DNA of 64,000 nt from an uncultured Colwellia sp. (GCA_913063325.1 CAJXYE010000011.1:1-64000); one strand, 5' to 3'; numbered from the stretch's first letter, positions 45,388 through 53,979 are shown. Notes: generated by a model from the sequence alone, not told the origin. Numbers and translations: made by a program.

Positions 45388-46662
45388 ATGCCAAAACTAA
45401 CCTTATCGCTATTGTTGGTTATATTAGTGGCCGTTATAGGTATGGGCGGAGTATTAGATAACTTATTTAGCCAATATCAAAGCCAATCAAGCAACCAGTC
45501 CGATGAATTATCACCCTATCGCCAATTAGGGACATCTTTGGCGTTAACGTTGAACAAACAACAAAAACCTGAGCAATTCATTGCTAATTGGCAACAAAAA
45601 GATGAGCTTACAGTTACGCTAGTTCACCTCGATGATTTCTTTTTACCGGATTCATTAAAACAATCCTTTTACGCTGGAAAACCGCTGGTATTTGAGACTG
45701 ACAACAACATATCGATGCACTTTATTGTGCCTTCACAGCAAAAAGTACTGATCTTTGTTATTCCTCTCGTTGTTAAAGAAACGAGCAATAGTGCATTTCA
45801 GCTGCTATTAACGGCTTTGTTTTATCTTGGTATTTTACTGGTGGTACTTATTTGGCTGTACCCTTTAATAAAACAACTCAGTAAGTTAAGGCAAACCACC
45901 AAAGCTTTTGGAGAAGGACAGTTTCAACAACGAATTAATATCAATTCAACGTCCTATATTTCCGACATTGAAAGTGAATTTAACCACATGGCTGAGCGCA
46001 TAGAAACACTGATCAGTGATAACAAGCTGCTAAGTGATGCCGTTGCACACGATTTACGGACGCCCTTGGCAAGATTACGCTTTGGCATTGAGATGTTACA
46101 GGAAACCGAAAAGCCAGAAACTAGACAAAAGTACCAAAATCATCTGTCTCGTGATATTGAAGAAATGGAACGATTAGTCAGTGTATTACTTAATTATGCG
46201 CGCATAGAACAATCTATGATGGCAGTCGAGCAACAAAGTATTGACCTTAACGAGCTGATTGGACAATGTGTGGGGGCAGTAGCTGACGACGATAAGATCA
46301 TTAACTGGCATGCACAAGGCACGGCAATGGTTAACGGTGATGCAAATTACTTGAGCATGTTAATCAATAATTTACTGGGCAATGCCAAGCAATATGGCGA
46401 TAAAGAGATTACCTTGAGGGTAGTAAAAAATGGCGCAAAGCTACAATTTATTATTAGTGATGATGGTCCTGGCATTGCTGAAGAAAAACGCAGCGAGTTA
46501 TTGAAACCCTTTATGCGCGGTGAGCAAGCTCATGAAAATCCTGGTTACGGTATGGGCTTGGCTATTGTCTCAAGAATAGCTCAATTACATGATGCCAAGC
46601 TGGTCATTTCCGACTCAGCTGAGTTGGGCGGTGCTGAATTCTGTGTGATATTTAAGCAATGA
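45388..46662 (+). CDS. RstB-like sensor histidine kinase (cassette B)
   Basis: A 424-residue membrane kinase. TM1 is at about 4-22 and TM2 at about 130-151 (FQLLLTALFYLGILLVVLIW), with a short periplasmic sensor of about 105 residues between. HAMP (KLRQTTKAFGEGQFQQRIN) is followed by phospho-His in AHDLRTPLARLRFGI, then NLLGNAKQY, SDDGPGIAE and GYGMGLAIVS. ATG 45388 (MPKLTLSLLLV) is used because the cassette A kinase starts MRNLTLSLVAV; the upstream TTG at 45358 overlaps the regulator. Sensor and linker align with cassette A over their whole length, with a gap in the periplasmic part. The signal is unknown. Confidence 0.92.
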   Translation: MPKLTLSLLLVILVAVIGMGGVLDNLFSQYQSQSSNQSDELSPYRQLGTSLALTLNKQQKPEQFIANWQQKDELTVTLVHLDDFFLPDSLKQSFYAGKPLVFETDNNISMHFIVPSQQKVLIFVIPLVVKETSNSAFQLLLTALFYLGILLVVLIWLYPLIKQLSKLRQTTKAFGEGQFQQRININSTSYISDIESEFNHMAERIETLISDNKLLSDAVAHDLRTPLARLRFGIEMLQETEKPETRQKYQNHLSRDIEEMERLVSVLLNYARIEQSMMAVEQQSIDLNELIGQCVGAVADDDKIINWHAQGTAMVNGDANYLSMLINNLLGNAKQYGDKEITLRVVKNGAKLQFIISDDGPGIAEEKRSELLKPFMRGEQAHENPGYGMGLAIVSRIAQLHDAKLVISDSAELGGAEFCVIFKQ

Positions 46663-46707
46663 TATTGCCCTGCCCCAAGCTCTGAATTACACCGATAACA
46701 AAGTTTA

Positions 46708-46740
46708 TACATTTTGTTACAGGTGATGGAACTTGTTACG
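46708..46740 (+). promoter_or_regulatory. RstA box, tandem, upstream of serine hydrolase gene
   Basis: TACATTTTGTTACA (46708-46721) again matches the RstA consensus exactly, with TGGAACTTGTTACG 19 bp further on. It lies 57 bp before the ATG of the hydrolase and 46 bp after the kinase stop, so the hydrolase seems to have its own, co-regulated promoter. Confidence 0.78.
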
Positions 46741-46796
46741 TCTTTCAACTTGGGCATTGCTTATAGTTTACTTCTTAAAACCACTAAGGAATAAAC

Positions 46797-47954
46797 ATGC
46801 ATCAGTTCTACAACTTAAAATCAACTCTCTCTTGTACCGCAATCGTTTTATTGTTAACGGCTTGTGGTGGTAGTTCAACACCTAAAGAAGTAATAGTGGT
46901 TGAGCCACCCCCGGTCGTCGCGTTAGATTATCAACAATTAATTGAAAGTAAAATTTCTGAAGATGTTCCGGGCATTATCCTATTGGTAAATACCCCCGAA
47001 CGTCAGTTTATTGGTAGCGCTGGTGTTTCAGATCGCGACGATAAAACACCGATGCAAACTACCGACGTTTTTTCTATCCAAAGTGCTGGCAAAGTGATTA
47101 CTGCGCTACTGGCGGCACAATTGCACGATGAAGCGTTGTTGAATTTAGACGATACCCTTGATACCTGGTTACCACTGGAGTTGTTAGAGAAAATTCAATA
47201 CAGTGAGCAAATAACATTGCGACAATTGCTTAATCATAGTAGTGGTATTGCTGACTACAATAAAAACGAAATGCTCCTACAAGATGTACTGACTAGCCCA
47301 GAAGTTAACCGAGGAAATGTTGATTTAGTCAATTATGCACTTAATAAAACGGCCGAAGCGGTTCCCGGTGCTGGTTTTCATTACTCTAGTACTAATTATG
47401 CCTTAGCAGGCATGATCTTAGATAGTGTATTAGGATACCATAATGCGATTGAAATACGGGCTAGAATAATAGAGCCGTTATCGTTAAATTCTACTTTTTC
47501 ATTGGGATATGAAAATCATACCGATGAAATAATTCCGGGTTATAGATGGTATCAAGGTCAATATGTTAATACTGCGCCAATTATATCCAATATTTTCTCT
47601 TCTGCTAGCCCGGTGGCGTCTACGGTAACTGATTTAGCCTTTTTTTATAAAAGCCTGATCACAGATACTGATTTTGTTAGTGATAATATTCGTGAGTTAA
47701 TGTGGGGAGCGGCTAGTTTAATCCCCGTAGAATTAAATGAAAAAGCTGGCTTGGGTATTCAGAAACTAAATGTTAATGGCACAACTTTGTATAGTCATAA
47801 TGGTAGCGGAGAGGGTTATTTAACCCAGAATATCTATATTGAAGAAACAGATACCAGCATAGTGTATTTTCTTAACTGTGGCCTTCGTGATGAGTGTGTT
47901 ACTGCTTTTTATGCTATAGGAGATGCTATTTTAGCGGAGCTTAAAATCAACTAG
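46797..47954 (+). CDS. Lipoprotein serine hydrolase of the beta-lactamase/EstB-like family
   Basis: A 385-residue enzyme. The signal peptide ends in the lipobox LTAC (Cys about residue 22), followed by GGSS, so it is a lipoprotein. Active-site motifs: SxxK in SIQSAGKVITA, YSS in the place of YxN (HYSSTNYALAGMIL) and HxG in LYSHNGSGEGY. The family covers D-Ala-D-Ala carboxypeptidases, esterases and amidases; substrate unknown. The same tandem RstA box as in front of cassette B precedes it, so it is probably an output of the two-component system. Distinct from the serine hydrolase at 32339, which is not a lipoprotein. Confidence 0.9.
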   Translation: MHQFYNLKSTLSCTAIVLLLTACGGSSTPKEVIVVEPPPVVALDYQQLIESKISEDVPGIILLVNTPERQFIGSAGVSDRDDKTPMQTTDVFSIQSAGKVITALLAAQLHDEALLNLDDTLDTWLPLELLEKIQYSEQITLRQLLNHSSGIADYNKNEMLLQDVLTSPEVNRGNVDLVNYALNKTAEAVPGAGFHYSSTNYALAGMILDSVLGYHNAIEIRARIIEPLSLNSTFSLGYENHTDEIIPGYRWYQGQYVNTAPIISNIFSSASPVASTVTDLAFFYKSLITDTDFVSDNIRELMWGAASLIPVELNEKAGLGIQKLNVNGTTLYSHNGSGEGYLTQNIYIEETDTSIVYFLNCGLRDECVTAFYAIGDAILAELKIN

Positions 47955-47965
47955 ACTGGCATAGA

Positions 47966-48004
47966 TTATTGTAAGTTAATTACAGCGTTATTAACTTACA
48001 ATAA
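47966..48004. terminator. Long hairpin after serine hydrolase gene
   Basis: TTATTGTAAGTTAAT and ATTAACTTACAATAA form a 15-bp perfect stem with a 9-base loop, 12 bp after the stop. Confidence 0.75.
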
Positions 48005-48025
48005 ACATTACGGACTGAGCTTCAG

Positions 48026-48067
48026 GTGCTCAAAGTAACAAAAAACTTTATTGCTGACTTTGAGCAC
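48026..48067 (-). terminator. Hairpin at the end of the 48071 gene
   Basis: GTGCTCAAAGT and ACTTTGAGCAC form an 11-bp stem immediately past the stop of the minus-strand gene ending at 48071. Confidence 0.6.
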
Positions 48068-48070
48068 ATG

Positions 48071-48634
48071 CTAATGAACATCACACTGCTCTGCCAAGTT
48101 ATTATCTTTAATAAACGACGGTTTGATTAACCCTGTTTTAGCCGCCGAGCAATTATCACCATAAACTGAACAGTAACAAAGCAATACGCCGATGCGGCCT
48201 AGGTTTTCTCTAAATTTCTTTGGCTCAAACTTAGCTTCTTGTGCAGATATTTTTAACAAGGATACTCTATCGCCAGGCGGTAAAAATTGTCCAAGACTAA
48301 CACCTGAGTCTTGATAGGGAATCAGCCCCTCAGCCAACATACCTTCCTTAATAGTTATCCAGATAGTATTTTCTTTCTTCGGGTACACTAACTTGCCATC
48401 AAAGAAGGTATAGAAACCGCTAATCACTGCAGGACCCAAACCTGTGCTCTCGATGCCCATATTAAAATGATACTTGCCCATATCGTAGTCATTAAAGGTT
48501 TCTACATGAGGTAATACGGACAAACGATTGTGCTTTCTATTTTCAATGCCTTCCCAAGTGGCAAGCAGAATTGCTGAAAAGGCTAAAGCCGCCGCCCCAT
48601 GAGAACGTATAAACTTATAAAAATTACTTAACAC
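48071..48634 (-). CDS. Hypothetical membrane-anchored protein
   Basis: A 187-residue protein with one N-terminal membrane helix (about 12-27, AAALAFSAILLATWEGI) and a soluble rest that should be outside or inside according to the positive side (SHG before, RKHNR after); the RKHNR after the helix suggests a cytoplasmic soluble part. The domain has a beta-rich look (YHFNMGIESTGLGPAVISGFY, LLCYCSVYG). Four cysteines cluster in its C-terminal half. The pattern of an ENRKHNRLSVxP start followed by GxGPA recurs in unnamed proteins of gammaproteobacteria, as far as I recall. No function can be given. Single gene. Confidence 0.7.
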   Translation of the reverse strand: MLSNFYKFIRSHGAAALAFSAILLATWEGIENRKHNRLSVLPHVETFNDYDMGKYHFNMGIESTGLGPAVISGFYTFFDGKLVYPKKENTIWITIKEGMLAEGLIPYQDSGVSLGQFLPPGDRVSLLKISAQEAKFEPKKFRENLGRIGVLLCYCSVYGDNCSAAKTGLIKPSFIKDNNLAEQCDVH

Positions 48635-48679
48635 TACCCTGTGACTCCAAAACTAAGAACTTGTTCATTTTGATACTTT

Positions 48680-48943
48680 TATACCCGTTACCAATCAAGA
48701 TGCAGGTTTCAGAGTGCTTGAGCAATTTCAATTCAAGGCGCTGTGATGAAACAATGGTTAAACCATTATGAATCACAGCAACGATGAAGTGATGTTGCTC
48801 AAGCCCTTCTATGATGGGCTTAAAATGACTTTATACTGCGTTAAATAATCAAAGCATAGAATGACTATGCTTAAATTATTATCCTTGGCTAAAGTCATTT
48901 TAATTCCCACTGAAATCCTGCACTTTGAATGGTAACGGGTATA
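48680..48943. repeat. Palindromic-end repeat, family R1, copy 3 (264 bp)
   Basis: Starts TATACCCGTTACCAATCAA and ends GGTAACGGGTATA. Same inner blocks as copies at 1325 and 28276. It fills most of the first half of the 48635-49246 gap; the rest is AT-rich without recognisable features. Confidence 0.9.
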
Positions 48944-49246
48944 TAACACTAGCAATTAAAGAGTGTTATCTCGCCATAACAGCATATTGCTAGTATCAAT
49001 TATTATTAGTTCGATTATTCCTAATAAGCTCAGTTAAAGCTATAGCCAATATCTAAAATATTTAAGTTAATGACTATTATGCAATGTTATAACGCTAAGG
49101 TATGACGGTAGCAAAGCATATTACAGCTTTATGGCGCCTATAAAAGAAACACTCATTTCACTAAAGTTATTTAACTGCCTACAAATTTGTTAACATTGAG
49201 AAAATTACCTTTGTGGTATCGTCCTAGAAGTGGGCTTAGGAATAAT

Positions 49247-50047
49247 ATGAACTTTGTACAGTTTCAAAAGAGCGCGGTACCAGAGATCGGTTTAATTCAA
49301 GCACAGTACAAAAACCATGCTTTCAAATCTCATTACCATTTAGATTTCCATATTGGTTTGATATCACAAGGGCAACAGGTTTTTCACTACAAAGGCAGTA
49401 AACATCAAATAGGTCCAGGTTTTGTACAAGTGATGATGCCGGACCAAGTTCATGATAGCAAAACACTGAAGAAAGATAGCTTTACGACTAAAATATTCAG
49501 TTTACCCACCAATTGGTTTGTTAATTTGAATAATGAACTTAATAATCAACACGACATCCCTTCTATACAACCTTGTTTTGAAGATGTTTATCTATACCAG
49601 CAACTGATTGAGTTACATCAATTACTCAACGCTGAGCACTCCTTTAAATTAGCCGCTGATAGCCTAACACTGGAGGTTTTTTCTTCATTATTAGAGAAAT
49701 ATAGCGGTAGGTCTCCTTTGCCAGCAGTCGCTATTGGAAACAAAAAATTAAATTTATTAAAAGAATATGTCGTGTCTCATCTAAATCAACGTATTCACTT
49801 AGAGCACTTAGCTCGCCTCTGTGAATTATCTGAATCACAACTATTAAGGCAGTTCAAAAAACAAACAGGACTTACTCCTTATGCTTGGTTAGCTCGATTA
49901 AGGCTAGAACAGGCACTATTACTATTAAAAGCAGGGCTATCCAGTACACAAGTTGCTTATAAAGTTGGCTTTTATGACCAAGCTCATTTCATAAAAGCAT
50001 TTTATCAGGCATACGGCCTTACCCCTTCTTTAGTACAAAACTCTTAA
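49247..50047 (+). CDS. AraC family transcriptional regulator with cupin sensor domain
   Basis: A 266-residue regulator. The N-terminal domain (about 1-140) is an AraC-binding cupin (FKSHYHLDFHIGLISQG, GPGFVQVMMPDQVHD). The C-terminal HTH (about 170-262) reads LEHLARLCELSESQLLRQF and TQVAYKVGFYDQAHFIKAF, ending in YGLTP. ATG 49247 is preceded by TAGGAATAAT and begins MNFVQFQKS, which fits the family; the upstream frame is longer by 20 codons. It lies 85 bp before a racemase and a cupin gene on the same strand and probably activates them in response to a small molecule, possibly an amino acid (inference). Confidence 0.9.
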   Translation: MNFVQFQKSAVPEIGLIQAQYKNHAFKSHYHLDFHIGLISQGQQVFHYKGSKHQIGPGFVQVMMPDQVHDSKTLKKDSFTTKIFSLPTNWFVNLNNELNNQHDIPSIQPCFEDVYLYQQLIELHQLLNAEHSFKLAADSLTLEVFSSLLEKYSGRSPLPAVAIGNKKLNLLKEYVVSHLNQRIHLEHLARLCELSESQLLRQFKKQTGLTPYAWLARLRLEQALLLLKAGLSSTQVAYKVGFYDQAHFIKAFYQAYGLTPSLVQNS

Positions 50048-50132
50048 ATTAATTTTTATCTGTTAATTTTTTACAATTAAAGCCATCTCATTTACGCCAT
50101 TATTTCTTTGAACATTTACCGGAGGATTAATA

Positions 50133-50834
50133 ATGAAGTGTATAGGTTTAATTGGGGGGCTAAGTTGGCACTCTACTGCGTTGTATTACCAACATATAAA
50201 TGAAATGACAGCCATAGAATTGGGTGGAGTACATTGTGCTCGTATGCACTTGGCAAGTCTAAATTTTTCGCCAATAGCTGAATTAATGAAATCTCAATCT
50301 TGGCAGGAACTAGCCCCTTTGATCATTGAAGCTGCAAAGCAAGTAGAGCTGGCAGGAGCTGACGGAATAATTATTGCTAACAATACATTACATCAAATAT
50401 TACCCGATGTTGAGAAAGCGCTATCGATTCCCTGTATTAGTATTGTTGATGCATTAGGTATTGAGTTAAGTACGTTAGGCATATCCCAAATAGGGCTGCT
50501 AGGCACGGCATCGACAATGAATCTAAGCTTTTATAAACAAAGGCTTCTGCAACGGTATGGTATTAAAGTTGAAATACCTTCAGCTGAAAAGTGTGAACAA
50601 CTCAATGATGTCATATTTTCAGAACTTTGCTTTGGCAAAGTAACGAATAATGCGAAAACTTTGGCCTTATCAATTCTCGATGAATTGAGCTCAAAAGGGG
50701 TAGGTTCTATCGCTTTGGCCTGTACTGAGCTGCCATTATTATATAACCATGACATGAGCCAAAATGTTACTTTTTTCGACACCAACCAACTTCATTGCCA
50801 ACACGCCGTCACTTGGGCGCTATCAAAAAATTAG
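50133..50834 (+). CDS. Aspartate/glutamate racemase family protein with Asn in place of first catalytic cysteine
   Basis: A 233-residue protein of the Asp/Glu racemase family. The start KCIGLIGGLSWHSTALYY and GLLGTASTM loops are typical, and the second catalytic cysteine is found at 197 in ALACTELP. The first catalytic position (83, in IIIANNTLH) is Asn, where classical racemases have Cys and the E. coli L-Asp/Glu-specific enzyme has Thr. With only one cysteine it may work in one direction or act on another substrate. The gene starts behind GGAGGATTAATA, a strong ribosome site. It is 10 bp from the cupin gene downstream and follows an AraC regulator. Confidence 0.86.
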   Translation: MKCIGLIGGLSWHSTALYYQHINEMTAIELGGVHCARMHLASLNFSPIAELMKSQSWQELAPLIIEAAKQVELAGADGIIIANNTLHQILPDVEKALSIPCISIVDALGIELSTLGISQIGLLGTASTMNLSFYKQRLLQRYGIKVEIPSAEKCEQLNDVIFSELCFGKVTNNAKTLALSILDELSSKGVGSIALACTELPLLYNHDMSQNVTFFDTNQLHCQHAVTWALSKN

Positions 50835-50843
50835 GATGATACG

Positions 50844-51206
50844 ATGACAAAAATAGTCAATTTTAAAGAAAAACTAGCGACTTTTGATGAACTATGGACG
50901 CCTAAAGTGATCGCTCAAATGAATGAAGTGCAATTTAAACTGGTAAAAATTCAAGGTGAGTTCACTTGGCACAGCCACCAAGAAACTGATGAAGTATTTA
51001 TGGTTATTGATGGCGATATGACCATCCAATTTCGTAACCATACTGTTGAACTATCAAGTGGAGAGCTATTTGTTGTACCCAAGGGAGTTGAACATAAACC
51101 CTTTGCTAAAGAGCTATGTCAGGTAATGATAATTGAGCCTTCCGGTGTTATTAATACGGGGGAATCTGAAGGTAATCTAACCGCTAAAAACGATGTCTGG
51201 ATTTAA
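50844..51206 (+). CDS. Small cupin-domain protein
   Basis: A 120-residue single cupin. Motif 1 reads WHSHQETDEVFMVIDGDM with metal-binding His/His/Glu, and motif 2 reads GELFVVPKGVEHKP with the last His. A metal-dependent isomerase, dioxygenase or binding role is possible; family members vary widely. It begins 10 bp after the racemase gene (ATG behind AGGATGATACG) and so is its operon partner. A combination of racemase and cupin under an AraC regulator suggests uptake or breakdown of an unusual amino acid (inference). Confidence 0.85.
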   Translation: MTKIVNFKEKLATFDELWTPKVIAQMNEVQFKLVKIQGEFTWHSHQETDEVFMVIDGDMTIQFRNHTVELSSGELFVVPKGVEHKPFAKELCQVMIIEPSGVINTGESEGNLTAKNDVWI

Positions 51207-51448
51207 TACCATTGGTGTAAGACGTTAACAGCGTCAAATCATTAATAAGATAGTATTGATTTAGTTAGCCTTGAACATCAACTACCCAAAGTTCTATGGA
51301 TGTGCCCACTTAACGGTACTGAAAGTCGAGGCTTTTCAGAACCGTTAAGATATTATCTCTACCTATAAAGAACGCTCATAGATAAATACCCTAGGCTATA
51401 CCGAAAAATACAATAAAAATAGGCGTAGAGTTAAGAGGCATTGTGTAA

Positions 51449-52237
51449 TTAAAGTACGGCTGTAAACACAGGCTTAAATGAATTGCTTTGCAAAATATTT
51501 TCCAATCTTGTTGTCATGTCTTTTTGCAGAGCATCAAAGATAAAATTTCCCATACTGATACGCTTGATGCCAAGAGATTTTAACGTAGAAAAGTCGGCTA
51601 AGTCAGGCATACACATAACATTAACGGGTAGTATTGTACTATCAACAACAGCTTTGATCGCCGCTGCTTCGACAATACAAGGCACAAATAGGCCATCAGC
51701 GCCGGCATCTTGGTATAACTTAGCGCGCTTTTGGCTTTCTTTAGTCGCGTCTTCTACCCCTAGTAAAAATGTATCCGTTCTAACATTAATAAATAGCGAG
51801 ATATTATCTTGTTCTAATTGAGTTGTAATTGCCAACAAGTATTTAGCAAAGTGCTTCTCGTTAACTAACACACGCTCGCCATTAGTTTTATTCACTTTGC
51901 TATCTTCGATATTGATACCAACAACACCAACTTCAGCTAGTGCTTTAATATAATTAGCCGTTGTTTGTGCATCATCACTAAAACCCGATTCTATATCGAC
52001 AGTTAACGGCGCATTACTACAGGCAGTAATGCGCTTAACAATAAAAAGTAACTCGTTAAATGGCATGAATTCACCATCGGCATAACCGAGCATACAAGCA
52101 ATAGCGGCACTTGAAGTGCCTATGACTTTAAAGCCGTTTTGTTCTGCAGCTTTTGCACTAGCAACATCCCAAACGTTGCAAATAATTAGTGGTTCAGCTT
52201 GTTGGTGTAGCGATTTTAATTGTGCTGTATTCATCAT
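51449..52237 (-). CDS. Isocitrate lyase/PEP mutase superfamily protein
   Basis: A 262-residue enzyme of the ICL/PEPM superfamily, TIM-barrel lyases or mutases acting on 2-oxo acids. Motifs: NVWDVASAKAAEQNGFK, GTSSAAIA, VDIESGFSDD (Mg binding), GINIEDS, NVRTDTFLLG and ADGLFVPCI. The motif KKCGH of true isocitrate lyases is absent, so it is rather of the oxaloacetate/phosphonopyruvate hydrolase-like group that is common and often of unknown substrate. It diverges from the LysR gene at 52407; a 33-bp palindrome lies between, so the LysR protein probably controls it. Confidence 0.88.
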   Translation of the reverse strand: MMNTAQLKSLHQQAEPLIICNVWDVASAKAAEQNGFKVIGTSSAAIACMLGYADGEFMPFNELLFIVKRITACSNAPLTVDIESGFSDDAQTTANYIKALAEVGVVGINIEDSKVNKTNGERVLVNEKHFAKYLLAITTQLEQDNISLFINVRTDTFLLGVEDATKESQKRAKLYQDAGADGLFVPCIVEAAAIKAVVDSTILPVNVMCMPDLADFSTLKSLGIKRISMGNFIFDALQKDMTTRLENILQSNSFKPVFTAVL

Positions 52238-52331
52238 ATTGTCTCTGTTATTTGCGCTCTACTTTGCAGAGTCGGTGCTTAATGAGTCAATTGTGCCGTT
52301 TAATTCGGATAAAAACCAACGATAAAAATGG

Positions 52332-52364
52332 ACTAGTATTATAAGCTATGCTTATAATACTAGT
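52332..52364. promoter_or_regulatory. 33-bp perfect palindrome between divergent lyase and LysR genes
   Basis: ACTAGTATTATAAGC, then TAT, then the exact complement: 15-bp arms with 3-bp centre. CTTATAATAC also serves as a likely -10 element. A LysR dimer or other repressor site is likely. Confidence 0.65.
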
Positions 52365-52406
52365 TTGAGTAACCCTGACTTACCTCTCCCAAGATTGTGA
52401 TTAATT

Positions 52407-53321
52407 ATGATTAAACAAGCATTAAAAAATTTGAATTTATTACATAGCTTTGAAGCTGCAGCTAGGCATCAGAGTTATAGTAAGGCGGCAACAGAATTGT
52501 GTATCTCTCAAGCGGCGATAAGCCAACAAATGCGCCAATTGGAAGATAACCTAGCTAAGCAGTTATTTTTGCGCAAAGGTAAAAGTATGTTGTTAACCCA
52601 GCAGGGAAAAATATTACTGTCAGGCACCCAACAAGCTTTTAACTTGTTAGAAAAAAGCATTAATGAAATCACTGTTGAAGAAGTATCTGGCAGCTTAACC
52701 ATTAGCTCAACCCAGGCCTTCACTACCTTATGGTTGATGCCAAAATTAAGTAAATTCTCAACGCTGTATCCTAATATTAATATTCGCGTTATGTCATCCC
52801 CACAGTTTGAAGACCTCAAAGAGCAGCACATTGACCTAGCGATTCGTTTTGGTCCTGGTGTTCAAAAGAATACGGATACATCGCTTAACTGCGAGTACTT
52901 TGGCGAAGATCCTGTGTATCCAGTGTGCTCTGCAGCATTGGCTAAAAAAATGAGTTTTAAAGCGCCTAAGGATCTACTCAATACATGGCTGGTTAGTTTA
53001 GAGAGACCAGGTTGCTACGATTGGCCGTCTTGGTTTGAACATGCTAATACCCAAGGTTATCAAGATCATCAGCAGTGGACTGAAGTGCATAGCACTGACA
53101 TGGCATTAAACGCAGTATTAAATGACCATGGTTTTACTTTAGCTGCCCAATATTTAATTATTGAACAACTCAAATCTGGACAACTGGTTATACCGGTAAA
53201 TATACCTCACCCTAATGTAGTAAAGCGTTACTTTGTTTATGATGAGAACTCGCCAAAAATAGCGCGTTTAAACGTTTTTACCCAGTGGTTAAAAGAAGAG
53301 ATGGATGCTAGCACTGAGTAA
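52407..53321 (+). CDS. LysR family transcriptional regulator (GcvA-like)
   Basis: A 304-residue LysR-type regulator. The N-terminal winged helix reads LHSFEAAARHQSYSKAATELCISQAAISQQMRQLE in overlapping segments SYSKAATELCISQAAI and QQMRQLEDNLAKQLF, with RKGKSMLLTQQGK following. The C-terminal co-inducer domain (about 90-300) contains FTTLWLMPKLSKF, DLAIRFGPG and NAVLNDHGFTLA. The SQAAISQQMRQLE and TLWLMPKL wording is close to GcvA. It is divergent from the ICL/PEPM-like gene and probably regulates that gene through the palindrome at 52332-52364. Confidence 0.92.
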   Translation: MIKQALKNLNLLHSFEAAARHQSYSKAATELCISQAAISQQMRQLEDNLAKQLFLRKGKSMLLTQQGKILLSGTQQAFNLLEKSINEITVEEVSGSLTISSTQAFTTLWLMPKLSKFSTLYPNINIRVMSSPQFEDLKEQHIDLAIRFGPGVQKNTDTSLNCEYFGEDPVYPVCSAALAKKMSFKAPKDLLNTWLVSLERPGCYDWPSWFEHANTQGYQDHQQWTEVHSTDMALNAVLNDHGFTLAAQYLIIEQLKSGQLVIPVNIPHPNVVKRYFVYDENSPKIARLNVFTQWLKEEMDASTE

Positions 53322-53502
53322 AATCTAGCGTAAGTCTTGAGCTAAAAGTCATTTTTTTGATATTCAACCTGCAACTGTCTCACTAGATTTTGAACCTTAT
53401 AACGTTTATATTACCCCACCCAGCTGGTACGATGAGATGCTGATTTTCATTAAAAGCAGTACAGCACAATTCCTCAAATAAAATAATGAGAAGTAATAAT
53501 AA

Positions 53503-53979
53503 ATGAATATACTGTTTAAGAAGTCTTGGTTTTTTCGTCTTATAATGAATATTTGGCCGCCATTATTTTTTGCCGGTATTCGCATCACAGCGCTATCAAG
53601 TGATTTCAAAACAGCCCGTGTGCAATTAACATTACGTCCTTGGAATAAGAATGCGGTTGGTAGCCATTTTGGTGGCTCATTATTCGCCATGACTGACCCC
53701 TTTTATATGTTAATGATCCTTGCACAACTAGGAAATGACTACTTGGTATGGGATAAAGCAGCTGACATTGATTTTATAAAGCCAGGCAAAGGTAAAGTTA
53801 TTGCTGATTTTTCTATTAATCAACAGCTTATTGACGACATTATTGCCAAGACGGCAAATGGTGACAAATACTTGCCGCAAATTCCTGTATATATAAAAGA
53901 CGAAGAAGGAGGTATAGTCGCTACATTGAATCGTACTCTCTATATTCGTCGAAAAAAGCCTAAAGCTACTGGAAAGTAA
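53503..53979 (+). CDS. DUF4442 family protein, hotdog thioesterase-like
   Basis: A 158-residue protein with the DUF4442 pattern of the hotdog fold: NIWPPLFFAGIRI, TARVQLTLRPWNKNAVGSHFGGSLFAM, ADIDFIKPGKGKV and a closing LYIRRKKP. HFGGSLFAMTDPF is the helix that in related PaaI-type thioesterases carries catalytic residues. Hydrolysis of acyl-CoA is possible but not shown for this family. The ATG at 53503 follows GAGAAGTAATAA. It is a single gene. Confidence 0.85.
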   Translation: MNILFKKSWFFRLIMNIWPPLFFAGIRITALSSDFKTARVQLTLRPWNKNAVGSHFGGSLFAMTDPFYMLMILAQLGNDYLVWDKAADIDFIKPGKGKVIADFSINQQLIDDIIAKTANGDKYLPQIPVYIKDEEGGIVATLNRTLYIRRKKPKATGK

